Shown here: positions 8,243 through 16,995 of the stretch, piece by piece | How the letters are laid out: each line of letters opens with the position of its first letter | Numbering within the stretch: position 1 is the first letter of the stretch | Assembly (NCBI RefSeq): GCF_030815415.1 | Contig: NZ_JAUSWW010000001.1 | Location: 4,278,001 to 4,342,000, forward strand | Direction of reading: 5' to 3' | Origin: Streptomyces canus | Lineage (GTDB): Bacteria; Actinomycetota; Actinomycetes; Streptomycetales; Streptomycetaceae | Length of the DNA: 64,000 nt | The notes under the pieces: model-generated | What the model was told of the DNA's origin: nothing | Databases searched by the model: none | The model's input: the letters and a program-made list of their open reading frames with translations, nothing else | Translations under genes and position numbers: made by a program

Positions 8243-8752
8243 TCAGGCGTCCTTGGACTCCTCGGCGGCGTCCTCGGCCTCGTCGGCCTTGGTCGTGTCG
8301 ACCTTGGTCTCCTCGGCAGCCGGAGCAGCCTCGGCGTCCTTGGCGGCACGCTTGGTGGCGGCCTCGGCCTCACCCGTCGCAGCCTGCGCGACCGTCAGCG
8401 CCTCGACCAGCTCGATGACAGCCATGGGCGCGTTGTCGCCACGGCGGTTACCGATCTTGGTGATACGGGTGTAGCCACCCGGACGGTTCTCGTACCGCGG
8501 GCCGATCTCGGTGAAGAGCGTGTGGACGACGCTCTTGTCCGTGATCACCTGGAGCACCTGGCGGCGGTTGTGAAGGTCGCCCTTCTTCGCCTTGGTGATC
8601 AGACGCTCGGCGTAGGGACGCAGCTTGCGCGCCTTCGCCTCGGTGGTGGTGATCCGGCCGTGCTCGAAGAGCGCCTTCGCGAGGTTCGCGACAAGCAGCT
8701 TCTCGTGCGCGGCACTGCCGCCCAGACGGGCACCCTTGGTGGGCTTCGGCAT
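8243..8752 (-). CDS. rplQ: 50S ribosomal protein L17
   Basis: This 169-aa protein opens with the conserved MPKPTKGARLGGSAAHEKLL. The core matches bacterial L17, which binds 23S rRNA near the exit tunnel. The last 50 residues or so are an Ala/Glu/Lys-rich acidic tail, an extension common in Streptomyces. It is the last gene of the alpha operon, 82 bp after rpoA. Confidence 0.96.
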   Translation of the reverse strand: MPKPTKGARLGGSAAHEKLLVANLAKALFEHGRITTTEAKARKLRPYAERLITKAKKGDLHNRRQVLQVITDKSVVHTLFTEIGPRYENRPGGYTRITKIGNRRGDNAPMAVIELVEALTVAQAATGEAEAATKRAAKDAEAAPAAEETKVDTTKADEAEDAAEESKDA

Positions 8753-8834
8753 TTCTTTCTCCTTGGTCTGCCCCGGCCGTATCAGGTACCGGGGTCAGGA
8801 ACCCGGTGAGCGGATGCTCACCGGCAATGACCGA

Positions 8835-9857
8835 TCAGTACTGCTCGGTCTCCACAAAACCCGCGTCCGCGTCGTCGTCGGCACCGAAGGCGTCGGCGGC
8901 GGCGGTCGGGTCGAATCCGGGCGGGCTGTCCTTGAGGGCCAGGCCCATGCCGGCCAGCTTCGCCTTGACCTCGTCGATGGACTTCGCACCGAAGTTACGG
9001 ATGTCCAGGAGGTCGGCCTCGGAGCGGGCGACGAGCTCACCCACGGAGTGGATGCCCTCACGCTTGAGGCAGTTGTACGACCGAACGGTGAGCTCCAGCT
9101 CCTCGATCGGCAGCGCCAGGTCAGCGGCCAGGGCGGCGTCCGTGGGGGACGGGCCCATGTCGATGCCCTCGGCGTCGATGTTCAGCTCACGGGCGAGACC
9201 GAACAGCTCGACCAGCGTCTTACCGGCAGAGGCCATGGCGTCACGCGGACGCATCGCCTGCTTGGTCTCGACATCGACGATCAGCTTGTCGAAGTCGGTC
9301 CGCTGCTCGACACGGGTCGCCTCGACCTTGTACGTCACCTTCAGAACCGGCGAGTAGATGGAGTCGACCGGAATACGGCCGATCTCCTGGCCCACCTGCT
9401 TGTTCTGCACGGCCGAGACATAACCACGGCCACGCTCGACCGTGAGCTCCATCTCCAGCTTGCCCTTGCCGTTCAGCGTGGCCAGGACCAGGTCGGGGTT
9501 GTGCACCTCGACACCGGCCGGAGGCGCGATGTCGGCGGCGGTGACCAGACCCGGACCCTGCTTGCGCAGGTACATCACGACCGGCTCGTCGTGCTCCGAG
9601 GAGACGACCAGCTGCTTGATGTTGAGGATCAGGTCGGTGACGTCCTCCTTGACGCCCGGCACGGTGGTGAACTCGTGCAGGACACCGTCGATGCGGATGC
9701 TGGTGACAGCAGCGCCGGGGATCGACGACAGGAGAGTACGGCGAAGAGAGTTGCCGAGGGTGTAGCCGAAGCCCGGCTCCAGCGGCTCGATCACGAACCG
9801 GGAGCGGAACTCGTCGACGACCTCTTCGGTCAACGAGGGACGCTGAGCGATCAGCAT
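8835..9857 (-). CDS. rpoA: RNA polymerase alpha subunit
   Basis: This 340-aa protein begins MLIAQRPSLTEEVVDEFRSR. The N-terminal dimerisation domain contains EPLEPGFGYTLGNSLRRTLL. A linker leads to the C-terminal DNA- and activator-binding domain with helix-hairpin-helix features (VRSYNCLKREGIHSVGEL, NFGAKSIDEVKAKLAGMGL). The acidic C-terminal tail is typical of Streptomyces. It sits between rpsK and rplQ in the alpha operon. Confidence 0.97.
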   Translation of the reverse strand: MLIAQRPSLTEEVVDEFRSRFVIEPLEPGFGYTLGNSLRRTLLSSIPGAAVTSIRIDGVLHEFTTVPGVKEDVTDLILNIKQLVVSSEHDEPVVMYLRKQGPGLVTAADIAPPAGVEVHNPDLVLATLNGKGKLEMELTVERGRGYVSAVQNKQVGQEIGRIPVDSIYSPVLKVTYKVEATRVEQRTDFDKLIVDVETKQAMRPRDAMASAGKTLVELFGLARELNIDAEGIDMGPSPTDAALAADLALPIEELELTVRSYNCLKREGIHSVGELVARSEADLLDIRNFGAKSIDEVKAKLAGMGLALKDSPPGFDPTAAADAFGADDDADAGFVETEQY

Positions 9858-9976
9858 GGTGCGTTCCTTCTGTCAGGGGCGCCCGCTATTTGACGCCCTG
9901 ATTTGTTACAAGGGTACGGGCGATACGACTCCGAAGAGTCATACCGCCCGAAAACCTCAGACCAAGCAGCCGTGCG

Positions 9977-10381
9977 TCAGACGCGGCGGCGCTTGGGCGG
10001 ACGGCAGCCGTTGTGCGGGGTCGGCGTGACGTCCTGGATCGAGCCGACCTCGAGGCCGGTGGCCTGGAGGGAGCGGATCGCGGTCTCACGGCCGGAGCCG
10101 GGACCCTTGACGAACACGTCAACCTTGCGCATGCCGTGCTCCTGCGCGCGGCGGGCGGCCGACTCGGCGGCCATCTGCGCGGCGAAGGGGGTGGACTTGC
10201 GCGAGCCCTTGAAGCCGACGTGGCCGGCGGAGGCCCAGGAGATCACGTTGCCCGAGGGGTCCGTGATCGAGACGATCGTGTTGTTGAACGTGCTCTTGAT
10301 GTGGGCGTGCCCATGAGCGACGTGCTTCTTTTCCTTGCGGCGCACCTTCTTGGCAGCGCCCTGACGACCCTTGGGGGGCAT
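9977..10381 (-). CDS. rpsK: 30S ribosomal protein S11
   Basis: This 134-aa protein has the S11 signatures HGHAHIKSTFNNTIVSITD, GPGSGRETAIRSLQATGLEV and the C-terminal DVTPTPHNGCRPPKRRRV. It binds 16S rRNA on the 30S platform. It lies between rpsM and rpoA. Confidence 0.97.
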   Translation of the reverse strand: MPPKGRQGAAKKVRRKEKKHVAHGHAHIKSTFNNTIVSITDPSGNVISWASAGHVGFKGSRKSTPFAAQMAAESAARRAQEHGMRKVDVFVKGPGSGRETAIRSLQATGLEVGSIQDVTPTPHNGCRPPKRRRV

Positions 10382-10451
10382 CTAGTAACTCCTACGGGGA
10401 GGTGGTCGGTCCTACAGCGAAGACCGCTGATGAAGCGTTGTCCGCTGAGGA

Positions 10452-10832
10452 CTACTTCTTGCCCGGCTTCTTCTTGCCGGCGATGGCGCGACGCGGGCCC
10501 TTGCGGGTACGAGCGTTCGTGCTGGTGCGCTGACCGCGAACGGGCAGACCACGACGGTGACGGAGACCCTGGTAGCAACCGATCTCCACCTTGCGGCGGA
10601 TGTCGGCCTGGACCTCGCGACGGAGGTCACCCTCGGTCTTGATGTTGTTGTCGACGTACTCACGAATCGCGACGAGCTGCTCCTCGGAGAGGTCGCGAAC
10701 GCGGGTGTTCGGGTCGACGCCGGTCTCGGCCAGCGTCAGCTGGGAGAGAGTACGGCCAATACCGAACACGTAGGTCAGGGCGACCTCCACGCGCTTTTCG
10801 CGCGGGATGTCAACACCGGAAACGCGTGCCAT
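10452..10832 (-). CDS. rpsM: 30S ribosomal protein S13
   Basis: This 126-aa protein begins MARVSGVDIPREKRVEVALT and contains GIGRTLSQ, the LRHRRGLPVRGQRT motif and a basic C-tail ending GKKKPGKK that reaches towards the P-site tRNA. It heads the rpsM-rpsK-rpoA-rplQ group after rpmJ. Confidence 0.97.
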   Translation of the reverse strand: MARVSGVDIPREKRVEVALTYVFGIGRTLSQLTLAETGVDPNTRVRDLSEEQLVAIREYVDNNIKTEGDLRREVQADIRRKVEIGCYQGLRHRRGLPVRGQRTSTNARTRKGPRRAIAGKKKPGKK

Positions 10833-11024
10833 TCAATGGCTCCTGGTGATCTTCGGAGGTCTTCCACAGAACCGGTTCCCAGCCGCCGTACCAGGTACGA
10901 ACTGGGTCCCCGGCCTCCGAACCGGGGGTGTCAGACACCGGAGTGCCTGGGTTCTGCGTATGAACAAATTCAGCTCGCGTCGCGCGAATCTCTGCGATAT
11001 CGATGCAGAGGGATAGGTCGTGCG

Positions 11025-11138
11025 TCAGCCCTGGCGCTGCTTGTGGCGCGGGTTCTCGCAGATGACCATGACCCGACCGTGACGGCGGATCACCCTGCAC
11101 TTGTCGCAGATCTTCTTGACGCTCGGCTTGACCTTCAT
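11025..11138 (-). CDS. rpmJ: 50S ribosomal protein L36 (zinc-ribbon form)
   Basis: This is a 37-codon gene read directly from the sequence. The product begins MKVKPSVKKICDKCRVIRRH and ends NPRHKQRQG. It has the C-x2-C pair (CDKC), a third Cys (VICEN) and the His of PRHKQ, so it is the zinc-binding C+ form. It sits between infA and rpsM as expected. A separate C- paralogue elsewhere in the genome would be usual in Streptomyces. Confidence 0.95.
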   Translation of the reverse strand: MKVKPSVKKICDKCRVIRRHGRVMVICENPRHKQRQG

Positions 11139-11195
11139 TAGTGAGGTTCTCCGGGTCAGTGCCACCACCCCGCCGAAACGGGATGCGGGCAAGAT

Positions 11196-11417
11196 CTACT
11201 TGTAGCGGTAGACGATCCGGCCACGCGTCAGGTCGTACGGAGACAACTCCACCACGACCCGGTCGTCAGGGAGGATACGGATGTAGTGCATACGCATCTT
11301 GCCGCTGATGTGTGCCAGGACCTGGTGGCCGTTCTGGAGCTCGACCTTGAACATGGCGTTCGGAAGAGACTCGACGACAGTGCCCTCGATCTCGATGGCA
11401 CCTTGCTTCTTGGCCAC
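11196..11417 (-). CDS. infA: Translation initiation factor IF-1
   Basis: The 73-aa product starts at a GTG (11417) giving MAKKQGAIEIEGTVVESL, the universal IF-1 N-terminus. An upstream in-frame ATG exists but would add 22 residues not found in IF-1. The OB-fold motif HISGKMRMHYIRILPDDRV and the end RGRIVYRYK are intact. IF-1 binds the ribosomal A site during initiation. A 184-bp space separates it from map, with a candidate promoter. Confidence 0.96.
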   Translation of the reverse strand: MAKKQGAIEIEGTVVESLPNAMFKVELQNGHQVLAHISGKMRMHYIRILPDDRVVVELSPYDLTRGRIVYRYK

Positions 11418-11498
11418 GCTTCGCCCTTCGAATCGACTACCTTGATCGACTCTGCGCGAGCGCATGCAGACATGCGGGTGCACGAGAGCCGACGAGTC

Positions 11499-11504
11499 AG
11501 TCTA
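11499..11504 (-). promoter_or_regulatory. Possible -10 element of an infA promoter
   Basis: The minus strand reads TAGACT here, a good Streptomyces -10, about 80 bp upstream of the infA start in the longest gap of this part of the operon. The -35 region is T-rich (TTTTTCC) but lacks a clear TTGAC, so support is moderate. Confidence 0.4.
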
Positions 11505-11601
11505 CGTCAGCACACCCGGAAAAACGAATCGAGGAAGAATGCCCGGGAGGGGAGATCTTTAAGCACGCGGGGACGACAGAACCGCCCTCCCCGCAAGGCG
11601 C

Positions 11602-12438
11602 TCAGGCCAGCGGATCCGGAGCGGCGACGACCCCGTACTCGGCCAGCTTCGCCTTACCCCCGTCGGGAGCCGTGAGCACCAGCGGACCCTCCACGGTCAA
11701 CGCGACAGAGTGCTCCCAGTGCGAAGACCACGTACCGTCCGTCGTGATGACGGTCCAGTCGTCGGAGAGGACCTCGGTCCTGGGCGTCCCCAGCGACACC
11801 ATCGGCTCGATCGCGAGGCAGAACCCGGGAACCAGCTTCGGCCCCTTCCCCCGCCGCCGGTCGACGTAGTTCAGCAGATGCGGGTCCATGTGCATCTCGG
11901 TACCGATGCCATGGCCGCCGTAGTCCTCGATGATCCCGTAGCGCCCGCCGCCGGCCTTCGGCTGCCGGCGGATGTACGTCTCGATGGCCTTCGACACGTC
12001 CACCAGCCGGTTGCCCTGCTTCATCGCGGCGATACCGGCCCACATGGACTCTTCCGTCACCCGGGACAGCTCGAGGAGCTCAGGAGCGTGACCGGACCCC
12101 ACGAAGGCCGTGTAGGCCGCGTCTCCGTGCCAGCCGTCGACGATCGCGCCGCAGTCGATGGAGATGATGTCGCCGTCCGCCAGGACCACGTCCTCGGACG
12201 GGATGCCGTGGACCACGACCTCGTTCACGGAGGTGCAGATCGTCGCCGGGAAACCGCCGTACCCCAGGAAGTTCGACTTCGCCCCGTGCTCGGCGAGCAC
12301 CTTGCGCGCGACCTCGTCCAGGTCCTTCGTGGACGCCCCTGGCACAGCGGCCTCCCGCGTGGCCGCGTGGATGGCGGCGACGACCAGTCCCGCCTCACGC
12401 ATCTTGGCGATCTGCTCGGGGGTCTTGATCTGCACCAT
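11602..12438 (-). CDS. map: Type I methionine aminopeptidase
   Basis: This 278-aa metallo-aminopeptidase removes the initiator methionine from nascent proteins. The pita-bread metal ligands are visible: IDCGAIVDGWHGD (two Asp), YGGHGIGTEMH (His and the HGIG signature) and the Glu residues of CLAIEPMV and WEHSVAL. The upstream substrate His is in VVHGIPSED. It follows adk by 98 bp with a hairpin in the gap, the usual secY-adk-map order. Confidence 0.96.
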   Translation of the reverse strand: MVQIKTPEQIAKMREAGLVVAAIHAATREAAVPGASTKDLDEVARKVLAEHGAKSNFLGYGGFPATICTSVNEVVVHGIPSEDVVLADGDIISIDCGAIVDGWHGDAAYTAFVGSGHAPELLELSRVTEESMWAGIAAMKQGNRLVDVSKAIETYIRRQPKAGGGRYGIIEDYGGHGIGTEMHMDPHLLNYVDRRRGKGPKLVPGFCLAIEPMVSLGTPRTEVLSDDWTVITTDGTWSSHWEHSVALTVEGPLVLTAPDGGKAKLAEYGVVAAPDPLA

Positions 12439-12487
12439 GGGGGGCCTGCGCTCTCCGTCACTCGCTGGTTCGGTTACCTACACAACA

Positions 12488-12525
12488 GTACGGCCGTGCA
12501 GTCCCTCGGGACTCCACGGCCGTAC
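12488..12525 (-). terminator. Hairpin between adk and map
   Basis: An 11-bp outer stem (12488-12498 with 12515-12525, arm GTACGGCCGTG) encloses a 6-bp inner stem (AGTCCC/GGGACT) across one mismatch. It is a nearly continuous 18-bp hairpin. The minus-strand sequence after it is T-rich (TGTTGTGTAGG). It may be a partial terminator that lowers map expression. Confidence 0.65.
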
Positions 12526-12536
12526 CAGGACGACGA

Positions 12537-13199
12537 CTACTGGTCGTCGCCCTCACGCTTCAGTCCGGCCAGCGCACGAGTGGTGACCTCGTCCACCGGA
12601 CCCATGGCCTCGATCGTCACGACCAGGCCCTGCGACTTGTAGTAGTCGATGATCGGCTCGGTCTGCGTGTGGTAGACCTCGAGCCGCGTGCGGACGGTGG
12701 CCTCGGAGTCGTCGTCCCGCTGGTACAGCTCGCCGCCGCAGACGTCGCAGACGCCTTCCTTGGCCGGCTTCTTGTACGTCACGTGGAAGACGTGCGAGGA
12801 GTCGTTACGGCAGATGCGCCGACCGGCGATCCGCTTGACGACCTCCTCCTCGGGGGCCTCCAGATCCAGCACCGCGTCCAGCTTGATGCCCTCGGTGGTG
12901 AGCAGCTCGTCCAACGCCTCGGCCTGTGAGACGTTCCGCGGGAAGCCGTCCAGCAGGAAGCCGTTCACGGCGTCCGGCTGTTCCATACGGTCCTTCGCCA
13001 TCGCGATGGTGACCTCGTCGGGGACGAGATTGCCGGCGTCCATGTAGGACTTCGCGAGTTTGCCAAGGTCCGTCTGCTGGCTGATGTTGGCGCGGAACAG
13101 GTCGCCCGTGGAGATGTGCGGGACACGCAGTTTCTCGGCGAGGCGCGTGGCCTGCGTTCCCTTTCCGGCGCCAGGCGGCCCGACGAGGACGATTCGCAT
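12537..13199 (-). CDS. adk: Adenylate kinase
   Basis: This 220-aa long-form adenylate kinase interconverts ATP+AMP and 2 ADP. It has the P-loop GPPGAGKGTQA (7-17), the AMP-site DGFPRNVSQAEAL and a lid domain with GRRICRND, a His-rich turn and CDVCG, which suggest a metal-stabilised lid as in other Gram-positive enzymes. Its ATG at 13199 overlaps the stop of secY, so the two are probably translationally coupled. Confidence 0.96.
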   Translation of the reverse strand: MRIVLVGPPGAGKGTQATRLAEKLRVPHISTGDLFRANISQQTDLGKLAKSYMDAGNLVPDEVTIAMAKDRMEQPDAVNGFLLDGFPRNVSQAEALDELLTTEGIKLDAVLDLEAPEEEVVKRIAGRRICRNDSSHVFHVTYKKPAKEGVCDVCGGELYQRDDDSEATVRTRLEVYHTQTEPIIDYYKSQGLVVTIEAMGPVDEVTTRALAGLKREGDDQ

Positions 13200-14513
13200 C
13201 AGCGGAGGAACCCTTCGTAATTGCGCTGCTGGAGCTGGCTCTCGATCTGCTTCACCGTCTCAAGACCCACACCCACGATGATCAGGATGCTGGTCCCGCC
13301 GAACGGGAAGTTCTGGTTTGCCCCGAAACCAACCAACGCCATCGTCGGGACGAGAGCAATCAGACCCAAGTACAGCGAACCCGGCCAGGTGATCCGGTTG
13401 AGTACGTAGGAGAGGTACTCAGCGGTCGGTCGGCCAGCCCGGATGCCCGGGATGAAGCCACCATACTTCTTCATGTTGTCGGCGACTTCCTCGGGGTTGA
13501 AGGAGATCGCGACGTAGAAGAAGGCGAAGAAAACGATCAGCAAGAAGTACATGGTGATGTAAATCGGGTGGTCGCCCTTGGTCAGATTCTGCGTGACCCA
13601 GGTCTTCCAGCCGGAGTCGCTGCTCGAGAACTGCGCGATGAGAGCCGGGATGTACAGCAGTGACGACGCGAAGATGACGGGGATCACACCCGCCTGGTTC
13701 ACCTTCAGCGGGATGTAGGTGGACGTCCCGCCGTAGGCGCGGCGGCCGATCATCCGCTTCGCGTACTGAACCGGGATACGGCGCTGAGCCTGCTCGACGA
13801 AGACCACCAGACCGACCATGACCAGGCCGACCGCGACGACGGTGCCGAACTCGATCCAGCCGTCGGCCAGGGTGCCCTGCTTCTTGATGGCCCACAGCGC
13901 CGACGGGAAGGTGGCGGCGATCGAGATGAACATCAGGATCGACATGCCGTTGCCGATACCGCGGTCGGTGATGAGCTCACCGAGCCACATCACGACGGCC
14001 GTACCGGCGGTCATGGTGATGACCATGACGATCGTGGAGAAGATCGAGCGGTCCGGGACGATGGACGACGCGGTGGTGCAGCCGGAGAACAGCGCACCGC
14101 TGCGGGCGGTGGCGACGAGGCCCGTGCCCTGAAGGATGGCGAGCGCCACGGTCAGGTAGCGGGTGTACTGCGTGATCTTCGCGGTACCGGCCTGGCCCTC
14201 CTTCTTGAGGGCTTCCAGGCGCGGGATGACCACGGTCAGCAGCTGAAGGATGATGCTCGCCGTGATGTACGGCATGATCCCGAGCGCGAAGATGGTGATC
14301 TGCAGCAGCGCTCCGCCGCTGAACATGTTGACCAGACCGAAGAGGCCCTGGTTCGCGGACGCCTCGTCGACGCACTGCTGAACGGACTTGTAGTCGACGC
14401 CGGGGATCGGGACGTGGGTACCCACTCGGTACACCACGATGATGGCCAGCGTGAAGAGCAGCTTCTTGCGCAGGTCGGGCGTCTTGAACGCCCGGGCGAA
14501 CGCCGGTGAGCAC
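13199..14513 (-). CDS. secY: Preprotein translocase subunit SecY (apparent frameshift at 5' end)
   Basis: This is the channel subunit of SecYEG. From AFARAFKTPDLRKK onward the reading frame encodes a normal ten-helix SecY with VGTHVPIPGVDYKSVQ, GVGLETVKQIESQLQQRNY and the end EGFLR. The expected start is the GTG at 14513, with a strong AGGAGG just upstream. In that frame the codons read V-L-T-G-V-R, not the family's M-L-T-A-F-A-R. One extra base near 14501-14506 (ACCGGCG where ACCGCG is expected) puts the start and the body in different frames. No credible in-frame start exists close upstream. This is either a sequence error or a real frameshift; an essential gene makes error more likely. Confidence 0.9.
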
Positions 14514-14579
14514 GGTGCCTCCTGCGACCCCCGCGCTACTGCGTCAAGGGTGACGGTCTTGAGGTTCGACGGATACAGA

Positions 14580-14608
14580 CGAATACGTAACGGCCAACTG
14601 CCGCTCAA
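14580..14608 (-). promoter_or_regulatory. Promoter of secY-adk-map
   Basis: The minus strand shows TTGAGC (14603-14608), a 17-bp spacer and TATTCG (14580-14585), placing transcription start about 60 bp before the GTG at 14513. It lies downstream of the rplO terminator hairpin, so secY probably has its own promoter. Confidence 0.55.
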
Positions 14609-14689
14609 GGTGCCCCAGGTGCGGCACCCCGTGAAAGTTGGCAGTGCAGGCCACCTTACCGGCGAGACTGCCACCCTAGGAACGACCAA

Positions 14690-14721
14690 CCGGGGATACC
14701 CCATTTGTGGGGTATCCCCGG
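14690..14721 (-). terminator. Terminator after rplO (end of spc operon)
   Basis: A perfect 14-bp stem (14690-14703 with 14708-14721, arm CCGGGGATACCCCA) with a 4-nt loop lies 37 bp after the rplO stop. No long U tract follows. It separates the ribosomal genes from secY. Confidence 0.8.
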
Positions 14722-14757
14722 TCGGGATCGCTCAAGTCATCGAGACGCCTGAGGTAT

Positions 14758-15213
14758 TCAGACGAGCTCGGTGACGGTGCCGCCGGCCGCGGTGATCTTC
14801 TCCTTGGCGGAGCCGGAGACGGCGTCGACCGTCACCTGCAGCGCCACGGTGATCTCACCCTGACCGAGGACCTTGACGAGGCTGTTCTTGCGAACGGCCC
14901 CCTTGGCCACCAGACCCTCGACGGTGACCTCGCCACCCTCGGGGTAGAGGGCGGCCAGCTTGTCGAGGTTCACGACCTGGAACTCGACCTTGAACGGGTT
15001 CTTGAAGCCCTTGAGCTTCGGAAGACGCATGTGGAGGGGCATCTGCCCACCCTCGAAGCGCTCCGGAACCTGGTAACGGGCCTTCGTGCCCTTGGTACCA
15101 CGACCAGCCGTCTTACCCTTCGACGCCTCACCACGACCCACACGGGTCTTGGCGGTCTTGGCGCCCGGGGCGGGACGGAGGTTGTGGATCTTGAGCGGGT
15201 TGTTCTCCGCCAT
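14758..15213 (-). CDS. rplO: 50S ribosomal protein L15
   Basis: This 151-aa protein begins MAENNPLKIHNLRPAPGAK, followed by the Gly/Lys-rich extension that threads into 23S rRNA (VGRGEASKGKTAGRGTKG) and the globular C-terminal domain. It follows rpmD with a gap of 2 bp and closes the spc ribosomal cluster before secY. Confidence 0.97.
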   Translation of the reverse strand: MAENNPLKIHNLRPAPGAKTAKTRVGRGEASKGKTAGRGTKGTKARYQVPERFEGGQMPLHMRLPKLKGFKNPFKVEFQVVNLDKLAALYPEGGEVTVEGLVAKGAVRKNSLVKVLGQGEITVALQVTVDAVSGSAKEKITAAGGTVTELV

Positions 15214-15215
15214 GA

Positions 15216-15398
15216 TCAGTCGACCTCCTCGACCGTCACGAGGTGGCGGACGGTGTGCACCATGCCGCGGAACTCGGGACGATCCTCCTTGACGACCTGC
15301 GTGTTGATGCCCTTGAGACCAAGGGAACGCAGGGTGTCACGGTGGTTCTGCTTGCTGCCGATGTACGACTTCGTCTGCGTGATCTTGAGCTGTGCCAT
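15216..15398 (-). CDS. rpmD: 50S ribosomal protein L30
   Basis: This 60-aa protein begins MAQLKITQTKSYIGSKQNHR at the ATG at 15398, which overlaps the rpsE stop by one base (TAATG). The signature TLRSLGLKGINTQVVKED is intact. A longer open frame extends upstream but lies antisense-like within rpsE, so the short start is right. Confidence 0.96.
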   Translation of the reverse strand: MAQLKITQTKSYIGSKQNHRDTLRSLGLKGINTQVVKEDRPEFRGMVHTVRHLVTVEEVD

Positions 15399-16006
15399 TA
15401 CGCAGCACCAGCCCCGGCACGCGCACGCAGCAGAGCCGCGGGAGCGACGTCCTCGAGGGGCAGACCACGGCGAGCCGCGATCTCCTCGGGACGCTGCAGG
15501 CCCTTGAGGGCCGCCACGGTCGCGTGCACGATGTTGATCGCGTTCGACGAGCCGAGCGACTTCGACAGGATGTCGTGAACGCCGGCGCACTCGAGCACGG
15601 CACGCACCGGGCCACCGGCGATAACGCCGGTACCGGGGGAAGCAGGCTTGAGCAGGACGACGCCCGCGGCCTTCTCGCCCGTGATCGGGTGCGGGATGGT
15701 GCCCTGGATACGGGGGACCTTGAAGAAGTGCTTCTTGGCCTCTTCAACACCCTTGGCGATCGCGGCCGGCACCTCCTTGGCCTTGCCGTAACCGACACCG
15801 ACGGTGCCATCGCCATCGCCCACTACGACGAGCGCAGTGAAGCTGAAGCGACGACCACCCTTCACAACCTTGGCGACACGGTTGATCGCGACAACGCGCT
15901 CAACGTAAGCGGTCTTCTCGGCGGCAGCTGCGCCGCCGTCACGGCCCTTCCGGTCCCGCCGCTCGCCGCCACCGGCACCGCCACCGCGGCGCTGGGGTCC
16001 AGCCAT
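15398..16006 (-). CDS. rpsE: 30S ribosomal protein S5
   Basis: This 202-aa protein has an Arg/Gly-rich N-terminal extension (about 30 residues). The S5 double-stranded RNA-binding fold follows, with VVAINRVAKVVKGGRRFSF, VGYGKAKEVPAAIAKG and the C-terminal GGPVRAVLECAGVHDILSKS. The loop linked to spectinomycin resistance (VVKGGRRF) looks wild type. It is coupled to rpmD by overlapping codons. Confidence 0.97.
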   Translation of the reverse strand: MAGPQRRGGGAGGGERRDRKGRDGGAAAAEKTAYVERVVAINRVAKVVKGGRRFSFTALVVVGDGDGTVGVGYGKAKEVPAAIAKGVEEAKKHFFKVPRIQGTIPHPITGEKAAGVVLLKPASPGTGVIAGGPVRAVLECAGVHDILSKSLGSSNAINIVHATVAALKGLQRPEEIAARRGLPLEDVAPAALLRARAGAGAA

Positions 16007-16047
16007 TGGAATTACCTCTCTCTGTTTCCGCTAGCTACGGAAGCGGC

Positions 16048-16431
16048 TCAGAACTTGAGCCCGGCTTCGCGGGCGGCGTCCGCCAGGGCGGCAATGCGCC
16101 CGGCGTACTGGTTGCCACCACGGTCGAATACGACAGCCTCGACGCCCGCGGCCTTGGCGCGCTCGGCGACCAGGGCGCCGACCGACTTCGCCTGCGCGGA
16201 CTTGTCGCCCTCGGCACCGCGGATCGAGGTGTCCAGGGTCGACGCCGACGCCAGGGTGTGACCCTTGATGTCGTCGATGACCTGGGCCACGATGTGGCGG
16301 TTCGAGCGCGTCACAACGAGACGCGGCCGCTCAGCCGTACCCGAGATGTGCTTGCGGATACGAATGTGACGGCGCTTGATCGCGGCGCGCTTGTAGGCGT
16401 CGCCCTTAAGGATCTTCTGTCCGTATGCCAT
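16048..16431 (-). CDS. rplR: 50S ribosomal protein L18
   Basis: This 127-aa 5S rRNA-binding protein begins MAYGQKILKGDAYKRAAIKR. It contains RKHISGTAERPRLVVTRSNR and the C-terminal GGNQYAGRIAALADAAREAG. It lies 3 bp after rplF and 41 bp before rpsE. Confidence 0.97.
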   Translation of the reverse strand: MAYGQKILKGDAYKRAAIKRRHIRIRKHISGTAERPRLVVTRSNRHIVAQVIDDIKGHTLASASTLDTSIRGAEGDKSAQAKSVGALVAERAKAAGVEAVVFDRGGNQYAGRIAALADAAREAGLKF

Positions 16432-16434
16432 GGC

Positions 16435-16974
16435 TTACTTACCCGCCTTTCCGACCTTGCGGCGGATGACTTCGCCCTCGTACTTGACGCCCTTGGCCTT
16501 GTACGGGTCGGGCTTGCGCAGCTTGCGGATGTTGGCCGCAACCTCGCCGACCTTCTGCTTGTCGATGCCCTCGACCGAGAAACGGGTCGGGTTCTCAACC
16601 TTGAAGGTGATGCCCTCGGGGGCTTCGACGGTGATCGGGTGGCTGTAGCCCAGAGCGAACTCGAGGTTCGATCCCTTGGCCGTAACGCGGTAACCGACAC
16701 CGCTGATCTCGAGCTTCTTCACGTAACCCTGGGTCACGCCGGTGATCATGTTCGCCACCAGCGTGCGGGACAGGCCGTGCAGGGCCTTGCTCTGACGCTC
16801 GTCGTTGGGGCGGGTGACGTTCAGGACGCCGTCCTCACCCTTGGCGATCTCGATCGGCGAAACGACGGTGTGGCTCAGGGATCCCTTGGGGCCCTTCACC
16901 GAGACCGTCTGGCCGTCGATGGTGACGTCCACGCCGGCGGGAACCGTGATGGGGAGCTTGCCAATACGCGACAT
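16435..16974 (-). CDS. rplF: 50S ribosomal protein L6
   Basis: This 179-aa protein begins MSRIGKLPITVPAGVDVTID. It has the two repeated L6 domains and the signature PDPYKAKGVKYEGE near the C-terminus. It binds 23S rRNA near the GTPase centre. Confidence 0.97.
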   Translation of the reverse strand: MSRIGKLPITVPAGVDVTIDGQTVSVKGPKGSLSHTVVSPIEIAKGEDGVLNVTRPNDERQSKALHGLSRTLVANMITGVTQGYVKKLEISGVGYRVTAKGSNLEFALGYSHPITVEAPEGITFKVENPTRFSVEGIDKQKVGEVAANIRKLRKPDPYKAKGVKYEGEVIRRKVGKAGK

Positions 16975-16995
16975 AGCTTCTTCCGTTCCCTTCCG

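Noticed and set aside
10833..11024. Possible extra small gene between rpmJ and rpsM
   Set aside because: The 192-bp gap contains only short palindromes and no start with codon bias.
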